Origin: Manis javanica
Lineage: Eukaryota > Chordata > Mammalia > Pholidota > Manidae
Direction: 5' to 3'
NCBI RefSeq assembly: GCF_040802235.1
Contig: NC_133174.1
Coordinates: forward strand, 82,048,647 to 82,112,646
Length of the DNA: 64,000 bases
Shown here: positions 47,501 through 59,266 of the stretch, in pieces
How the letters are laid out: every line of letters begins with the position of its first letter
Numbering within the stretch: position 1 is the first letter of the stretch
Notes under the pieces: generated by a model
Database searches by the model: none
Seen by the model: only the letters and a program-made list of their open reading frames with translations
Told to the model about the DNA's origin: nothing
Position numbers and translations under genes: made by a program

Positions 47501-48139
47501 TTCTTTTATTACTATAAATGCCATTTATAATCAATAAAGTATATAAAATAACTTTATTTTGGTAAGTTTTGTGGCCATTTATATTAATTTACTATAAACT
47601 CAGTGTTTGAGCTTTTAGGGAAAAACATATATTTCTTTTTCAGATTATACTGAGAAGTATACATTTTCTGAACTACACACACATTCATTTTAAAGAAAAG
47701 TTTTCCCATATGCATATATGATATGATTAAAAACAATATCCTGTAATTCAAACTATCTGTCTCCAGCTGATTAGCGGATTGTTTCATGAAAAAGAAACAT
47801 TTATTTATTCTACTTTTTCAAAAATGTTCTTATGTGGCAAACAGCAATTTGGTAGACCAAAATACAAGATAGGAAAAGAATGAAGCACAAAAAGGAGAAA
47901 GGAAGAGAGGGAAAGAGAAAAGAAGAATAAAGAGGAAAGCAAAGGAGAAAGCCAAAATATGTTGGCTTAGGAACACTATGAGAAAAATTATTTTCTTAAT
48001 CAGATTTAAAGATGTCAGCTTAAAGCAATTTGTAACATTTTTTATAAATATTTTAACTGTACATTGGCAATACATAGTATATTTAATACTGTTTTGGTGA
48101 CAATAACGAAGACAATATTTTATTTTATAAACCACTATA
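44568..48139. other. AT-rich unique-looking stretch
   Basis: No gene or named repeat was found apart from the dispersed repeat copy at 45965-46080. 47870-47955 is purine-rich (GA) low-complexity sequence. Short open frames here lack protein-like features. Confidence 0.45.
45965..46080 (+). repeat. Unidentified dispersed repeat, copy b
   Basis: Partner of 43140-43255, same orientation. 'tgaaatattttcatttgtta' and 'ttgaagtagtcccattggta' are the best conserved blocks. Confidence 0.55.
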
Positions 48140-48179
48140 TTGTACAACCACAAAAAATTAATAATGTGATAATTTAACT

Positions 48180-48255
48180 CAGAAGCAAAAGCAAAAATCA
48201 AGTGGGAGACCATCAAACAAAACTGCACAGCAAAAGAAACAATCAACAAGGAGTA
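48180..48255 (+). repeat. Small old L1 ORF2 fragment
   Basis: 'gtgggagaccatcaaacaaa' and 'tgcacagcaaaagaaacaat' match the C-terminal part of L1 ORF2. It is cut off at about 48255, where other L1-like sequence begins. Confidence 0.55.
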
Positions 48256-49959
48256 CTATCAGCATCATCATGGCATAAAATGTTCCTCCTTTTCAAACAA
48301 TGAATAGACACACATTCACAAGTAAGAGCACCTTTGTGGGTGTTCTGAAATATAGCATCATATGCCAAGGGACTCAGGAGGAGTCTCTGGCACCTGTGCA
48401 TCCAGTGAAAGGCAGACAGACATTGGTATAAGTTCCAGAACCCATAGAGCCAGAAAATCTGCCCAGACCCACTCTTGACATGGTTTGGAACCTGCAGAGC
48501 ATTGACCTGAGCAAACACTTGTGACTGAGAAAAATTATAGAAGCCCAGCTTTCCTGAAGGAAGATTATAGCATGGTACTGAAACAAAATAATGAATAAAT
48601 AAAATAAGAATTTGGCAGCAGCAGATGTGATGGCGAGAAAAACTTCCCTGATACTGAACTCTCCTTGCCAAGGAAACACTACATGGGGCTGAGTTATCGA
48701 GTGGCAGTGATCTCTTCCATGGGGAAAAAGATAGAGGTGAGTGCCTGGCTACGGCAATAAGGTGAGATGTAGCTGGAGAAAACTGTTTCTGTCCATCAGC
48801 ACCGAGGGTACTTAGGCAGGCTTTCCACAATTCAGAGAGGAAAACTGAGAAAGAGGCAGATTAGAATTTCAAAGGGAATTAAGGTGATTGTGTGCAGGAG
48901 GAAGTCCACCTATACTGTACAATATTGTGGTTATACAATATAGCCTCTTGATGTAACCCACTTGAGGACTATCCCTACCAGCTCCACAGGCACCACCAAT
49001 GCCCCAGGTGCTAAACCCATACTTCTTTCCACTCTACTTCCAGTTAAATGTGCACATTTCTATTTATGGTGGTAAGAGCACTCTGGCAAACAAAGAGCAT
49101 GCTCAGGAAACAGGCCAAGGTCTCTGGGCAAAGAGGCAACCACAAATTTGAAGTATAGTGCCACCTTCTGGAAAACAGAAAAAAGGTTTCCAGTAGACAG
49201 TCTGCTTAATTTTAAGAATGAAAGAAGACAAAAGTTTAACAATTCTACTACAAAAAAGAGCAAGGAGAGTGGAACACATGTGTCATACAAAGACAGAGAA
49301 AACTCAAATTATAATAACAGCATTGAACAAAAAGCTCTGTCTGTAGGTAACTACCAAATATTTGAGGTGTCTGCTACTTGAAATGTGAAAGCAACACAAA
49401 ACAAGGAACATGAAAAATCAAGGAAATATGCCATCATAAAAAGAATATAATAATTCTCCAATAACTGAACTCAAAGGCACTGAATTTTGTGATCTGGTTA
49501 ATAAAGAACTAAAATAAAACTGATTTGAAGAAACTCAAGTAGCTACAAGAACACTCAGAAAGACAATTGAATAAAATCGTGAAAACTATATCATCAAAAT
49601 AATATATACACTTTTTATTTTGCTAATATTAATGTACAGTTACATGAGCAATACTATGGTTACTAGATTCCCCCTATTATCAAGTCCCCACCACATACCC
49701 GATTACAGTCACTGTCCATCAGTGTAGTAAGATGCTATAGAATCACTACTTGTCTTCTCTGTTATACTGCCTTCCCCATATCCCCCCCTGCTACATTATG
49801 TATGCTACTCATAATACCCCCCTTTCCCCCTTATCCCTCCCTACCCACCCAACTTCCCCAGTTCCTTTCCTTATGGTAACTATTAGTCCATTCTTGGGTT
49901 CTGTGAGCCTGCTGCAGTTTCGTTCTTTCAGTTTTTTCTTTGTTCTTATACTCCACACA

Positions 49960-52900
49960 TGAGTGAAATCATTTGATACTTGTGTTTCTCCACCTGACTT
50001 ATTTCAGTGAGCGTAATACCTTCTACCTCCATCCATGTTGTTGCAAATGGCAGGATTTGTTGTCCTATTATGACTGAATAATATTCCATTGTGCATATGT
50101 ACCACAACTTCTTTTCCATTCATCTACTGATGGACACTTAGGTTGCTTCCATTTCTTGGCTATTGTAAACAGTGCTGCGATAAACATAGGGATGCATATG
50201 TCTTTTTCAAACCGGGCTGCTGCATTCTTAGCGTAAATTCTTATGAGTGGAATTCCTGGGTCAAATGGTATTTCTATTTTGAGCTTTTTGAGGAACTTTC
50301 ATACTGCTTTCTACAATGGTTGAACTAATTTACACTCCCACCAGCGGTGTAGTAGGGTTCCCTTTCTCCAGATTCTCACCAACATTTGTTGTTGTTTGTC
50401 ATTTGGATGGCAGCCATCCTAACTGGTGTCAGGTGATATCAAATTGTAGTATTAATTTGCATTTCTCTGATGATTAGTGATGTGGAGCATCTTTTCATGT
50501 GCCTATTGGCCATCTGAATTTCTTCTTTGGAGAACTGTCTTTTCAGCTCCTCTGCCCATTTTTTAATTGGCTTATTTGATTTTTGTTTGTTGAGGTGTGT
50601 GAGCTGTTTATATAATTTGGATGTAAACCCCTTATTGAGTATGTCATTTATGAATATATTCTCCCATACTGTAGGATGTCTTTTTGTTCTACAGATGGTA
50701 TCCTTTGCTGTACAGAGGCTTTTTAGTGTGATATAGTCCTATTTGCTCATTTTTTATATTGTTTCCCTTGCCCAGGGAGATATGTTCATGAAGAAGTTGC
50801 TCATGTTTGTGTCCAAGAGATTTTTGCCTATGTTTTTTCTAAGAGTTTTATGGTTTCATGACTTACATTCAGGTCTTTGATCCATTTTGAGTTTACTTTT
50901 GTGTATGGAGTTAGACAATAATCCAGTTTCATTCTCTTGCATGTAGCTGTCCAGTTTCGCCAACACCAGCTATTGAAGAGGCTGTCATTTCCCCATTGTA
51001 TATCCATAGCACCTATCATATATTATTTGACCATATATGCCTGGGCTCATATCTGGGCTCTCTATTTGTTCAACTGGTCTATGGGCCTGATCTTGTGCCA
51101 GTACCAAATTGTCTTGATTGCTGTGGCTTTGTAGTAGAGCTTGAAGTCAGGGAGCATAATTCCCCCTGCTTTATTCTTCCTTCTCAGGATTGCTTTGGCT
51201 ATTTGGGGTCTTTTGTCATTCCATATGAATTTTAGAATGATTTTCTCTAGTTCATTGAAGAATGCTATTGGTATTTTGATAGGGATTGCATTGAATCTAT
51301 AGATTGCTTTAGGCAAGATGGCCATTTTGACAATATTAATTCTTCCTAGCAGAGCATGGGATGAAATTCCATTTATTAGTGTTCTCTTTAATTTCTCTTA
51401 AGAGTGTCTTGTAGTGCTCAGGGTATAGGTGTATCACTTCCTTAGTTAGGTTTATTCCTAGGTATTTTATTATTTTTGATGCAATTGTGAATGGAATTGT
51501 TTTCCTGATTTCTCTTTCTATTAGTTCATCATTAGTGTAAAGGAATGCAACAAATTTCTGTGTATTAATTTTGTATGCAACTTTGCTGAATTCAGGTATT
51601 AGATCTAGTAATTTTGGAGTGGATTCTTTAGGATTTTTTATATACAATATCATGTCATCTGCAAACAGAGACAATTTGACTTCTTCCTTGTCAGTCTGGA
51701 TGCCTTTTATTTCTTTGTGTTGTCTGATTGCCATGGCTAGGACTGCCAGGACTATGTTGAATAAAAGTATGGAGAGTGGGCATCCTTGTCTTCTTCCTGG
51801 TCTTAGGTGGAAAGCTTTCAGCTCCTCGCTGTTAAGAATAACATTGGCTGTGGGTTTGTCATATATGGCCTTTATTATGCTCAGGTACTTGCCCTCTATA
51901 CACATTTTGTTGAGAGTTTTTATCACGAATGGATTTTGAATTTTGTTGAATGCTTTTTCAGCATCTACAGAGATGATCATGTGGTTTTTGTCCTTTTTGT
52001 TGATGTGGTGGATGATGTTGATGGATTTTCGAATGTTGTGCCATCCTTGCATCCCTGGGGTGAATCCCACTTGATCATGATGGACGATTTTTCTGATGTA
52101 TTTTTGAATTTGTTTGCTAACATTTTGTTGAGTATTTTTGAATATATGTTCATCAGGGACTTTGGTATGCAATTTTCTTTTTTTGTCCTGTCTTTGCCTG
52201 TTTTTGGTATTAGGGTGATTTTGGCATCATAGAATGAGTTTGGGAGTATTCCCTCCTCTTCTACTTTTGGGAAAACTTTAAGGAGGATGGGTATTAAGTC
52301 TTCTCTAAATGTCCGATAAAATTCAGTGGTGAAGCCATCTGGTCGGGGGTTTGGTCCTTGCTTAGTTTTTTGATTACCAATTCAATTTCATTGCTGATAG
52401 TTGGTCTGTTCAGATTTTCTGTGTCTTCCTGGGTCAGCCATGGAAGGTTGTATTTTTCTAGAAAGTTCTCCATTTTTTCTAGGTTATGCAGTTTGTTATC
52501 ATACAATTTTTCATAGTATTCTCTCAAAATTCTTTGTATTTCTGTGGTGTCCATAATGATTTTTCCTTTCTCATTTCTGATTCTGTTTATGTGTGTAGAC
52601 TCTTTTTTCTTGATAACTCTGGCTCGGGGTTTATCTATTTTGTTTATTTTCTCAAAGAACCAACTCCTGCTTTCATTGATTCTTTCTCTTGTTTTATTCT
52701 TCTCAATTTTATTTATTTCTGCTTCAATGTTTATTATGTCCCACCTTCTACTGATGTTGGACCTCCTTTGTTCTTCCTTCTGCAGTTTCATTAATTGTGA
52801 GTTTAGACTGTTCATTTGGGATTGTTCTTCTTTCCTGAGGTATGCCTGTATTGAAATATATTTCCCTCTTAGCACAGCCTTCGCTGTACAACACAGATTT

Positions 52901-53745
52901 TGTGGTGTTGAATTATTTTTGTCATTTGTCTCCATATATTGCTTGATCTCTGTTTTTATTTGGTCATTTATGCATTGATTATTTAGGAGCATGTTATTAA
53001 GCTTCCATGTGTTTGTGGGCTTTATAGTTTTCTTTGTGTAATTTATTTCTAGTTTCATACCTTTGTGATCTGAGAAACTGGTTGGTACAATTTCAATCTT
53101 TTTGAATTTACTGAGGTTCTTTTTGTTGCCTAGTATATGATCAATTCTTTAAATGTTCCATGTGCACTTGAGAACAATGTGTATCCTGCTGCTTTTGGAT
53201 GGAGTGTTCTGTAGATGTCTATTAGGTACATCTGTTGTAATATGTTCTTCAGTGCTTCTGTCTCTTCACTTATTTTCTGTCTGGTTGATCTGTCTTTTGG
53301 AGTGAGTGGTGTGTTGAAGTTTCCTAAAATGAGTGCATTGAATTCTATTTCCTCCTTTAATCCTGTTCATATTTCTTTACCATATGTAAGTAATCCTGTG
53401 TTGGGTGCATAGATATTTATAATAGTTAAATCCTGTTGTTGGACTGAGCCTTTTATCATTATATAATGTCCTTCTTTGTCTCTTGTGACTTTCTTTATTT
53501 TGAAGTCTATTTTGTCTGATACAAGTACTGTAACTCCTGCTTTTTTCTCACTATTAATTGCATGGAATATATTTTTCCATCCCTTTACTTTCAGTCTGTG
53601 TATGTCTTTGGGTTTGAAGAGAGTCTCTTGCAGGCAACATATAGATGGGTCTTGATTTTTTATCCATTCAGTAACTGTATGCCTTTTGGTTGGTGCATTC
53701 AGACCATTTACATTCAGGGTGATTATCAAAGGTATGTAGTCATTG
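49960..53745 (-). pseudogene. L1 ORF2 pseudogene (copy 5)
   Basis: Endonuclease piece 53729-53367 (ITLNVNGLNAPTKRH, NIYAPN). Linker and RT start 53058-52294 (254 codons). RT core 52172-51336 (278 codons), with HHDQVGF, RQGCPLS and an intact FADDM near 51650. C-terminal pieces 51325-51062 and 51019-50828. Stops separate all of these. The RT core is the longest uninterrupted one in the window. Confidence 0.9.
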
Positions 53746-53959
53746 CCATTGCAGGCCTTAGGTTCATGATTACCAAAGGTTCAAGGGTAATTCCCTTACT
53801 ACCTAACAGTCTAATTTAACTCACTTCATATGTTATTACAAACACAACTTAAAGGTTTTTTTTCCTTTTCCTCCTTTTTCTTCCTCCTCCATTCTTTGTA
53901 TGTTATGAATCATATTCTGTACTCTTTGTCTATCCCTTGGATTACATCTATTTAGCCTT

Positions 53960-54832
53960 AGGAATCCTTCCATCTGTAGTAGTCCCTCCAAAATGCACTG
54001 TAGAGGTGGTTTGTGGGCTGTAAATTCTCTGAGCTTTTGCTTTTCTGAAAATTGTTTAATCCCTCCTTCAAATTCAAATGATAACTTTGCCAGGTAGAGG
54101 CCCTTCTGCTTCTTGCATTAAATATATCTTGCCACTTCCTTCTGGCCTGTAAGGTTTCTGTTGAGAAATCTGATGATAGCCTGATGGGTCTTCCTTTGTA
54201 TGCGATCTTTTTCCTCTCTGTAGCTGCTTTTTTAAGTCTGTCTTTTATCCTTGATCTTTGCCATTTTCCATTTTAATTATTATATGTCTTGTTGTTGTCT
54301 TCCTTGGGTCCCTCGTGTTAGGAGATCTGTGCACCTCCATAGCTTGAGAGGCTATCTCCTTCCCCAGGTTGGGAAGTTTCCAGCAATTCCCTCCTTAGTG
54401 ACACTTGTTATCTGTTTTTCTCTCTTCTTCTTCTTCTTGTATCCCTATAATGTGAATATTGTTCCGTTTGGATTGGTCACACATTTCTCTCAGTATTCTT
54501 TCACTTTTAGAGATACTTTTTTCTCTCTGTGCCTAAGCTTCTTTGTATTCCTCTTCTGTAATTTCTCTTCCATTTACAGTCTTGTCTCCTACATCTAATC
54601 TGCTTTTAAATCCCTCCATTGTATGTTTCATTTCACATATGGAATTTCTTAATGATTGAATCTCCCAACTTAAATTCATTCCTGAGTTCTTGAATATTTT
54701 TCTGTACCTCCATAAGTATGTTTATGATTTTTATTTTGAACTCTCAGGCAGATTGGTGAGTTCAGTTTCATTTGGACCTTTTTCTGGGGCTTGTGAGATT
54801 TTGGTATGAACCATGTTCTTTTGATGTTTCAT
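53960..54832 (-). pseudogene. L1 ORF1 pseudogene (copy 5)
   Basis: Starts at ATG 54832-54830 (KHQKNMVHTK) and frameshifts after 33 codons at the LPE block. The rest is recognisable only in pieces (coiled coil near 54600, RRM near 54460, C-terminal domain near 54130) with several indels, including loss of bases near 54095-54115. Not translatable as a whole. Confidence 0.75.
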
Positions 54833-55390
54833 ATTTCTGTGTGGTGCCCACCAGTCCCCAGAAGCTCCAGTCTCTGGAGCTGCTGAGCCCTTAGAGTGAG
54901 GTTGGGGGTCATATGGGAGCAGAGCTGGTTCCTGGGGGGAGGAAAGACCTGGTTCCTGATTCCCGTCTGTGTTGCCTGTCTCCAGTGTCAGAGCCAATGT
55001 GGCGAGCACACAAGTGTAAGCCTCTGTGCTTTGCATATCTAGCTGTTGTAGGCAGTGCCTACCTGTGACTGGCCTGATGCCAGCACAGTGATTGCTGTTT
55101 TGCGAACTCATGTTGGCAGGCCAGGAGGAAGGTGCAGCAGGCTGTGTGTCACAGTCAGGGACCTTGAAGCTGAGTAGGCAGCCAGGGGAAAGGAGCACCT
55201 GAAGCTCTGCAATTTCCCAACCAGCTGGGCAAAGTGCATCCAGAGAACCTTGTCCAGCTCTCCCCTCCCCCGTGCAGTCAGCTCCGTGAAAACCCCACCC
55301 TTTCAGCAGCCCTCTGACTGCTAGGAAACCTCTCAGACTGCCTGCCTTTCCTCTGACACAGAGCAACTGGATGTGCATCCCCTCCTCCAC
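54731..55390 (-). other. Long open frame through the L1 5' UTR into the ORF1 start
   Basis: A 219-codon frame begins in the GC-rich 5' UTR and reads without a stop into the ORF1 start codon (ATG 54832-54830) and on for 33 codons, to a frameshift in ORF1. In copy 4 the same upstream frame is open for at least 56 codons before its ORF1 ATG. Part of it (GPLAQAVETGT) is recognisable in copy 1. It may be an N-terminal extension or upstream frame of ORF1, or an artefact of GC richness. I cannot name a protein. Confidence 0.3.
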
Positions 55391-57264
55391 AAACAGCTGT
55401 CATCTCAGTCTCTCAAGCACTCCATCTGTCCAAGCTCCCCAACGTCCAGAGCACCACACAATGTAGGTTTCTGCTTAGAAAGCAGATCTTCGGGGCCAGG
55501 TCATCAGCAGTCCCTAGCTTCCACCCCCTCCCAATTCTGTTTCTCTTCCTCTCACCAGTAAGCTCGGGTGGGGGAAGGGCTTGGGTCCCACACAATTACG
55601 TCTTTCATATGTTACCCTGTTTCATGAGGTCTGCTCTGTTAATGATGTCTGTATGCAGCCTGGTGCAGCCTTCTTTCTTGTTGCTGTTTTAGGGTTAGTT
55701 GTATTAATTAACTATATTTTTGTACTATTTGTGGTTTTGGGAGGAATTCTCTGTCTCACTTCTCATGCTGCCATCTTGAATCCTCAAAATCATCTTTTTA
55801 ACAAAGAAAGAAATTATAAAAAGGAACCAAAAAGGCAGTGCAGTGTTGAAAAACTCAGTGACTAAAATGAAAAACGCAATAGAGAACATCTGCATAGAGT
55901 AGAGAAAATGGAAGACAGAATAAATACATTAGTGGATACGAATTTCAAATAACACTGTTGGAAGAGAAGAAAGAAAAAGAATGAAAAGAGCAAAGTCTGT
56001 GAGATTTTCTTTAGTCTACAATCCATGAGATTTCATTCAAAGAACAAATATTAGAATAATATTGGATATGAATTATAATAATGTGGATTCCAGAAGGGGA
56101 GGAGTGGGATAAGGGAGCAGACAATTTAAATAAATAAGAGCAAAGAACTTCCCAAGTGTGAGGAGAGAAGTTGGATATTGAAATTCAGAAAACTAACATA
56201 TAACTCTTATTTCAATGTGAAAAAAACTTTCTCCAAGTCACATATAATGAATCAGTAAAAAATCAAGAATAAAGAGATTCTACACAGGGAAAATAAATGT
56301 TACGTAGAAAGGAAACCCTATTAGGTTATCAGCAGTTTTCTCAGTAGAAAATTTAAAAGCCAGGAGATAGTAAAATGACCCATGCAAATTGTTGAAAGAA
56401 AAATTTGCCAGCCAAGAATACTCTGCATTGTAAAGTTATTCTCCAGATATGGAGGAGAATTAGAATTTCTGAGATAAACAAAATCTGAAGGATATCATCA
56501 CCACTTGGCCTGCCTTGCAAGAAATGGTGAAAAGAGTTCTTCAGAATAAAATGAAAAGATACTAATTAGTGACATAAAATAATACAAAAGTATACAACAT
56601 AGTGGTAAAGGTAAATATATACTCAGATTTAGAACATTCTATATCTATAATATGAAGGTGTGCAAACTACTTAACAATAGTGTAGACATCAAAGAAAAAA
56701 GTATTAAAAATAATTATAGCTCTTAGAATGTGTTAATGAATAAACAATATGAAAAGAGGTAAATGATGACATCAAATGGGAAAGTAAAAGGGTGAAGCTA
56801 TTATAGATGACCAGAGTTAAATTATCAGGTAAAAAATCATTGTTTTATCTATGAGATATTGTATGTGGGCTTCACAGGAACCACAAAGTAGAAAACTAGG
56901 GCAGACCTGCAAAAGATAAAGTAAGGGGAAACAGAGCATACCACTACAGAAAATCATTACTTTATAAAGGTAAGTAGAAACATAGGGAAAAAGAGACAGC
57001 TGAAGTACAAAACAACCAGAAATTAATGAGCTGGCATTTGTAAGTCCTCACATATCAATAATAACTCTAAATATAAATGGACTGAACTCACCATCAAAAG
57101 GTACTAAATGGCTGGATGGATTAAAAAACAGGTTGCAACTATACTCTGCCTACAAGATACTTACTTCAGCTATAAAAACACACATAGTTTCAAAGTGACA
57201 AGATGGAAAAAGGTATCCCATACAAGTGGAAACCAAAAGAAAGTGGGGGTACCTATACTTATAA

Positions 57265-57277
57265 AAGCTCAAATAAG
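57265..57277 (+). repeat. Target-site duplication, left copy (L1 copy 6)
   Basis: AAAGCTCAAATAA, matched with two changes by AAAGATTAAATAA at 63447-63459. Confidence 0.65.
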
Positions 57278-58104
57278 GGAGGAACCAAGATGGTGGCATG
57301 AGTAGGGAGGTGGAAATCTCCTCTCAAAACCATATGTATCTTTGAAAATACAACAAATACAACTATTCCTAGAAGAGTGACCAGAAGATACTGCACAACA
57401 GCCAGGCTACATTTACACCTGCGAGAACCCAATGCCTCAAGAAGGGGATAAGATAAAAGCCACAGCCTGGCAGGACCCAAGTGAGCCCCCAACCCCAGCT
57501 TACCAGGGGGAGGAGAGGAGTTGGAGTGGGGAAGGAGAAGGAGCACAGGACTGCTAAATACCCAGCCCTACTCATCTGCACTGGGAGCACAGACACACAG
57601 TGTGTGTTGCGATGGATACAAGGGAAATGGAACACTAAATCTGCGAGCGGGTCCCCACGGCCGGTGCCCCTGGGATAAAAGAAAAGCAAGTGATTTTTGA
57701 AAGTCTTAAAGGAGCAGAAGCCTCACAGCTGGACAGAAGCGTCCCAGCACACTCAGCCCAGCAGCTGGGAATCCCGTGGAACTATGGGCGCCCTAACCCC
57801 CTGGGCAACAGTGCAGCTCTGAGGCCCCTCACAGCGATAAACAGCCTCCCGCCCATTCTTCCTCTGGCGTGGCCACACCTTGGTGGAGCAGCAGCCTGAG
57901 ACTGGCCATGCCCACAGCGGCCACGCAGAGCTGCCTCGGGAGCCATCCGGGCCAGACTCAGAGGCCCCATCAGTGCGTGGCTGCCCAGCACAAGCCTCTA
58001 GGGATCACCATTCTCACAGGAAGGAAAGGGGACAGGCAAGGAAGAAGGGACTTTGTTCTCCCAGCTGACACATGAGCCAATTGCCTACAAATACCTCTAT
58101 CACC

Positions 58105-58960
58105 ATGAAAAGACATAAGAATTTGATACAGACAAGAATATCCCAGACATCCCCTGAGAGGGAACCTGGGGAGATAGATTTAACCAATCTTCCTGAAAAA
58201 GAATTCAAAATAAAGGTCATAACTAAGCTGATGGAGTTGCAGAGAAAAAATGCAAGAGCTAATGGATAAAGTTGGGAGGGAGAATACAAAAATAAAGCAA
58301 TCTCTGGAAGAACTTAAAAGCAGAATGGACTAGATGCAAGAGGCTGATAATGGAATAGAAAACAGAGGACAGGAACTCAGAGAAGCTGATGCAAAGAGAG
58401 ATAAAACAATCTCCAGGAATGAAAGAATATTAAAAGAACTGTGTGACCAATCCAAAAGGAAAAATATCCATATTATAGGGATACCAGAAGAAGAAGAGAG
58501 AGAAAAGGATAGAAAGTGTATTTGAAGAAATAATAGCAGAAAACTTCCACAAGCTGGGGGAGGAAATAGTCTCTCAGACCATGGAAACCCACAGATCTCC
58601 AAACACAAAAGACCCAAGGACGACAACACCAAGACACATAACAACTAAAATGGCAAATATCAAGGAAAAGGACAGAGTATTAAAGGCAGCCAGAGAGAGA
58701 AAAAAGATCAGCTACAAAGGAAAACCCATCAGGCTATATCAGACTTCTCAGCAGAAACCTTATAGGCCAGAAGAGAATGGCATGATATATTTAATGCAAT
58801 GAAACAGAAGGGCCTTGTACCAAGAATACTGTAACCAGCATGATTATCATTTAAATATTAAGGAGGGATTAAACAATTCCCAGACAAACAGAAGTTGAGG
58901 GAATTTGCCTCCCAAAAACCACCTCTACAGAGTATTCTAGAGGGACTGCTCTGGATGGAA
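58105..58960 (+). pseudogene. L1 ORF1 pseudogene (copy 6)
   Basis: ATG at 58105-58107 opens KRHKNLIQTRISQTSPERE and LPEKEFKIKV. A shift near 58255 ends the first piece. The coiled coil and RRM follow at 58334-58525 (NNIHIIGIPEEEE-type motif with Lys for Asn), and another shift in the AG run near 58507 precedes 58581-58802. The C-terminal domain shifts once more near 58735. At least three indels. Confidence 0.85.
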
Positions 58961-59266
58961 GAACTCCTAAGGCTAAATAGATGTCACCAGAGAAAATAAA
59001 ATCACAGAAAAGAAAGCACACCAAAAAAATACTAACTAAAAGCAAAAAATAAAATCAGCTACCCCAAAAGCAGTCAAAGGAAACACAAAAGAGCACAGAA
59101 TAAAACAACCAACATATAAAGAATGGAGGAGGAAGAATAAGAAGGGAGAGAAATAAAGAATCATCAGACAGTGTTTATAATAGGTCAATAAGTGAATTAA
59201 GTTAGACAGTAAGATAGTAAAGAAGCAAACCTTGAACCTTTGATAAACACGAATCTAAAGCCTGCA

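Larger units (their letters stand above)
49604..55783 (-). mobile_element. Young L1 copy 5, full-length antisense (6.2 kb)
   Basis: The 5' end ('gattcaagatggcagcatga' on the minus strand) lies at about 55783 and the 3' UTR with a short A-rich tail at 49604-49622. It splits the ancient L1 within ORF1. A possible TSD is 'tcaaaataat' (49594-49603) against 'tcaaaatcat' (55784-55793). The 5' UTR is type A but about 300 bases longer than in copies 1 and 4. It has diverged more than copy 4 and is probably older. Confidence 0.85.
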
